From positions 1 through 32,472 of the forward strand of contig CAZEBF010000009.1 of NCBI GenBank assembly GCA_964510235.1: 32,472 bases of DNA, written 5' to 3'. Under the pieces are notes generated by a model, which saw nothing but the letters and a program-made list of their open reading frames with translations, ran no database searches and had not been told where the DNA came from. Positions 30,947 to 32,472 of the stretch are shown piece by piece (the first letter of the stretch is position 1; every line of letters starts with the position of its first letter). A program made the translations under genes and the position numbers. Source of the stretch: CAYUUR01 sp964510235. GTDB taxonomy: Bacteria > Patescibacteriota > Saccharimonadia > Saccharimonadales > CAYUUR01.

Positions 30947-30975
30947 ATTATATCACCAGCTTGCAGCTGCAACAA
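30947..30975 (-). promoter_or_regulatory. Promoter of the small membrane protein with an embedded 12-bp palindrome
   Basis: On the minus strand, -10 TATAAT (30947-30952), a 17-bp spacer and -35 TTGTTG (30970-30975). The perfect palindrome TTGCAGCTGCAA (30961-30972) lies in the spacer and reaches the -35 box, a likely operator position. Confidence 0.5.
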
Positions 30976-30997
30976 TTCAAGTGTAAACATTGGATAC

Positions 30998-31027
30998 TTG
31001 TGTAGATTCGTGTAGCAAACGTATACT
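30998..31027 (+). promoter_or_regulatory. Promoter of the 251-aa membrane protein
   Basis: -35 TTGTGT (30998-31003), an 18-bp spacer and -10 TATACT (31022-31027). The ATG at 31038 follows 10 nt after the -10, giving at most a few bases of leader. Confidence 0.6.
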
Positions 31028-31037
31028 GTTAGCAACT

Positions 31038-31793
31038 ATGGATCTGTTTTACTTTATTCCAGGATACACGCGGGCTATCTACGAGACTGGTCGCGAGCCG
31101 GCTTTTGTGATGTTGCTGGCCTTCATCGTAACCTTTATTATCGCTCGAGGTTACACGCGGTTAGCTCGTGTGTATGGTTGGGGCAGTGTGATTGTTGGTG
31201 ATGTTCATACGCATCATCTGGTCTTTGGTTTAGTTATGACGTTTGCTGCCGGTATGGGGCTGATTGCCTTTACTCCAGAGCAAGGTGGCTGGTTCTTGTT
31301 TTTGTCAGCTCTGTTTGGGGCTGGTGCGGCCTTGGTGCTTGATGAGTTTGCCCTACTGCTCCATCTTGAAGATGTGTACTGGGAAAATAAAGGTCGATCC
31401 TCAATTGATGCGGTGGTGATAGGCTTATTGTTTGGATCTATCTTTTTGCTGCGTTTTACGCCTTTTGGTATCGAAGCTGGCGAGTCTGGAACGCTGATTG
31501 CCTTGGCAATATTGATAGACTTACCGTTTGTAGTGATAGCCGCACTTAAAGGCAAAGTTTTCATGGCTGTCGTAGGTGTATTCTTCCCTGTTTTGGCGCC
31601 AATTGCCACGTTGCGTTTAGCAGAGCCAGACTCTATTTGGTCACGATATTTTTACAAGAACAAACCACACAAACGAGATCGTGCAAATCGCAGATACGAA
31701 AAGTATGAACGCACGTGGCGTATTAGAAAAGATCGCGCTTGGGATCTAATTGGTGGTAAGCCCGGCCGTCCCTCAAAAAAGCGTAAAGCATAG
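31038..31793 (+). CDS. Multi-pass integral membrane protein, 251 aa
   Basis: The start is placed at ATG 31038; the upstream ATG at 30990 would put the promoter inside the gene. About five or six helices lie between residues 18 and 190. The conserved look is VGDVHTHHLVFGLVMTFAAG (about 52-72), LDEFALLLHLEDVYW (about 103-117) and GRSSIDAVVIG. These polar motifs within membrane helices are like those of conserved, uncharacterised actinobacterial membrane proteins. His, Asp and Glu inside the membrane zone could bind metal. The C-terminal 50 residues are strongly basic and cytoplasmic. No function can be assigned. It converges on the next minus-strand gene with no strong terminator between them. 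Confidence 0.8.
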   Translation: MDLFYFIPGYTRAIYETGREPAFVMLLAFIVTFIIARGYTRLARVYGWGSVIVGDVHTHHLVFGLVMTFAAGMGLIAFTPEQGGWFLFLSALFGAGAALVLDEFALLLHLEDVYWENKGRSSIDAVVIGLLFGSIFLLRFTPFGIEAGESGTLIALAILIDLPFVVIAALKGKVFMAVVGVFFPVLAPIATLRLAEPDSIWSRYFYKNKPHKRDRANRRYEKYERTWRIRKDRAWDLIGGKPGRPSKKRKA

Positions 31794-31810
31794 CTGTGAA
31801 CAGTACGCTG

Positions 31811-32269
31811 TTATGAAAGTTCAGGATACGCAACTGTAAAGAAGAGTTGAGCTAGTTGAGCAATATGCTTTTGGCTATTTTCCAATGCTGGGCCAGACCG
31901 TAGTCGTCGCGTATACATTCCATCGTAATCAGAGTGCTCAACCATGATGCCACTGCCAACTGGCTCATCTGGTCCAAATTTGTTGATAACACGCAGTAAG
32001 TGACGATCTTTGGTTAGCGTAATGCCAGTGATAGACAGAGTGGCAGCGGTTGAATTAACCATGGTCTTAGTAGTAGCTAAAGTGCCTTCGGCCCAGCTCG
32101 GTTCGTATATATGTAAGATGTCATCACCCCATTGCTGTTCGGTGCCCTTTAGCACACAGCCACGAGCTAATCGTCCTAGTGTATGTAGGTTATCAGGGTC
32201 AGTAACTGGCGCAAAGTGTCCTGCCAGGACATCTGCAAAATCCCAATCACCAGAAATTCGTGTACTCAT
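31811..32269 (-). CDS. Conserved hypothetical protein, 152 aa, paralogue of the gene at 196-693
   Basis: The start is placed at ATG 32269. An upstream in-frame ATG (32302) would add 11 hydrophobic residues encoded across the promoter. The family landmarks are DVLAGHFAPVTDPDNLHTLGRLARG near the N-terminus, YEPSWA near residue 55 and LSITGITLTKDRHLLRVINKF in the middle. No catalytic motif, signal peptide or membrane helix is seen. The ATG lies exactly 6 nt after a perfect extended -10 (TGGTATAAT), without a Shine-Dalgarno sequence, which makes it the cleanest leaderless candidate in the window. Confidence 0.75.
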   Translation of the reverse strand: MSTRISGDWDFADVLAGHFAPVTDPDNLHTLGRLARGCVLKGTEQQWGDDILHIYEPSWAEGTLATTKTMVNSTAATLSITGITLTKDRHLLRVINKFGPDEPVGSGIMVEHSDYDGMYTRRLRSGPALENSQKHIAQLAQLFFTVAYPELS

Positions 32270-32275
32270 AACATT

Positions 32276-32284
32276 ATTATACCA
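32276..32284 (-). promoter_or_regulatory. Extended -10 promoter element of the 152-aa gene
   Basis: On the minus strand TGGTATAAT, with the -10 hexamer at 32276-32281. Six bases separate it from ATG 32269, so transcription should start at or next to the start codon. Confidence 0.65.
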
Positions 32285-32321
32285 CAAAAGCAACATACAC
32301 ACAATTTATGACATGATTAGC

Positions 32322-32472
32322 TTAGTAGGTTTGCGCGCATTTCGGCAAACTTTTGCTGCTCGCCTGAGATGTCATTGTTGCTTTTATCCACTGGTGTACT
32401 ATGTCTCGTTCCTATGGCAGTAACTACCGGGATAACTAGCGGAGCCGAACCAGTTTGAGTGTAGAGTACATT
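32322..32472 (-). CDS. C-terminal end of an unknown protein, cut by the window edge
   Basis: The minus strand is open from the right edge to TAA at 32322-32324, giving about 50 codons. The visible part is a Val/Ile/Thr-rich stretch (APLVIPVVTAIGTRHSTP) followed by a polar helix ending in EMRANLLS. I recognise no family from this fragment. The smooth codon use and the position just upstream of, and in the same direction as, the 152-aa gene support it as a real gene end. Confidence 0.5.

Noticed and set aside
31799..31812. AACAG-TACG-CTGTT hairpin between two convergent genes as a terminator
   Set aside because: The stem is only 5 bp with no T-run on either strand; too weak to call.

Overview
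The window looks like a stretch of a small, compact bacterial genome, most likely a Candidate Phyla Radiation member of the Saccharibacteria (TM7) type. This is an inference. It rests on a standard stop-codon set (TGA is used as a stop), very tight packing with convergent genes that abut, an F-type ATP synthase operon with unfamiliar inserts, a stand-alone CobO-like protein, a LolD/MacB-type ABC pair behind a giant surface protein, and many genes that seem to be leaderless. There is no rRNA, no CRISPR array, and no intact transposon or prophage.

Layout. 1-1130: the start of a P-loop kinase gene (minus), a 165-aa unknown protein (minus), then a GC-rich structured stretch around tRNA-Asn(GTT) that holds partial copies of the same tRNA. 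1252-1809: a PAS protein with a Com-like zinc ribbon. 1943-10114: a 2035-aa exported protein (split LamG, 14 propeller-type repeats, fibronectin-like domains) followed by an ABC ATPase and an FtsX/MacB-type permease, apparently one operon. 10153-15733: compact housekeeping and envelope genes: alpha/beta hydrolase, SmpB, membrane-anchored glycoside hydrolase, family-2 glycosyltransferase, anchored thermonuclease, CobO-like ATPase, an unknown protein and a glutaredoxin-like protein.

15790-23205 is the ATP synthase operon in the order a, c, b, delta, alpha, X1, gamma, X2, beta, X3, epsilon. X1 (100 aa), X2 (116 aa) and X3 (58 aa) are small acidic proteins I do not recognise. Each is tightly coupled to its neighbours by a 2-nt gap or 1-8 nt overlaps. 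The operon starts with a strong promoter and a 23-codon leader ORF. The leader's stop codon overlaps the atpB start, and it runs through a hairpin that hides the atpB ribosome-binding site. The c-subunit gene is flanked on both sides by intercistronic hairpins.

23282-25149: a beta-carbonic-anhydrase-like protein, then an aquaporin-family protein with a Lys/Ala-rich tail and without the usual selectivity-filter arginine. 25170-29281: a membrane protein and a UvrD-type helicase fused to a RecB-type nuclease domain, both minus. 29501-30250: an anchored Asn/Thr-repeat protein. 30300-30600: decayed sequence with the C-terminal remnant of an ABC-2 permease. 30603-32472: two small membrane proteins, a paralogue of the 165-aa protein from the left edge, and the 3' end of an unknown gene.

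The most interesting points are the leader ORF/hairpin switch at atpB, the three small ORFs threaded through the F1 genes, the propeller array nested inside a LamG domain, and a recurring promoter-to-ATG spacing that predicts leaderless mRNAs.
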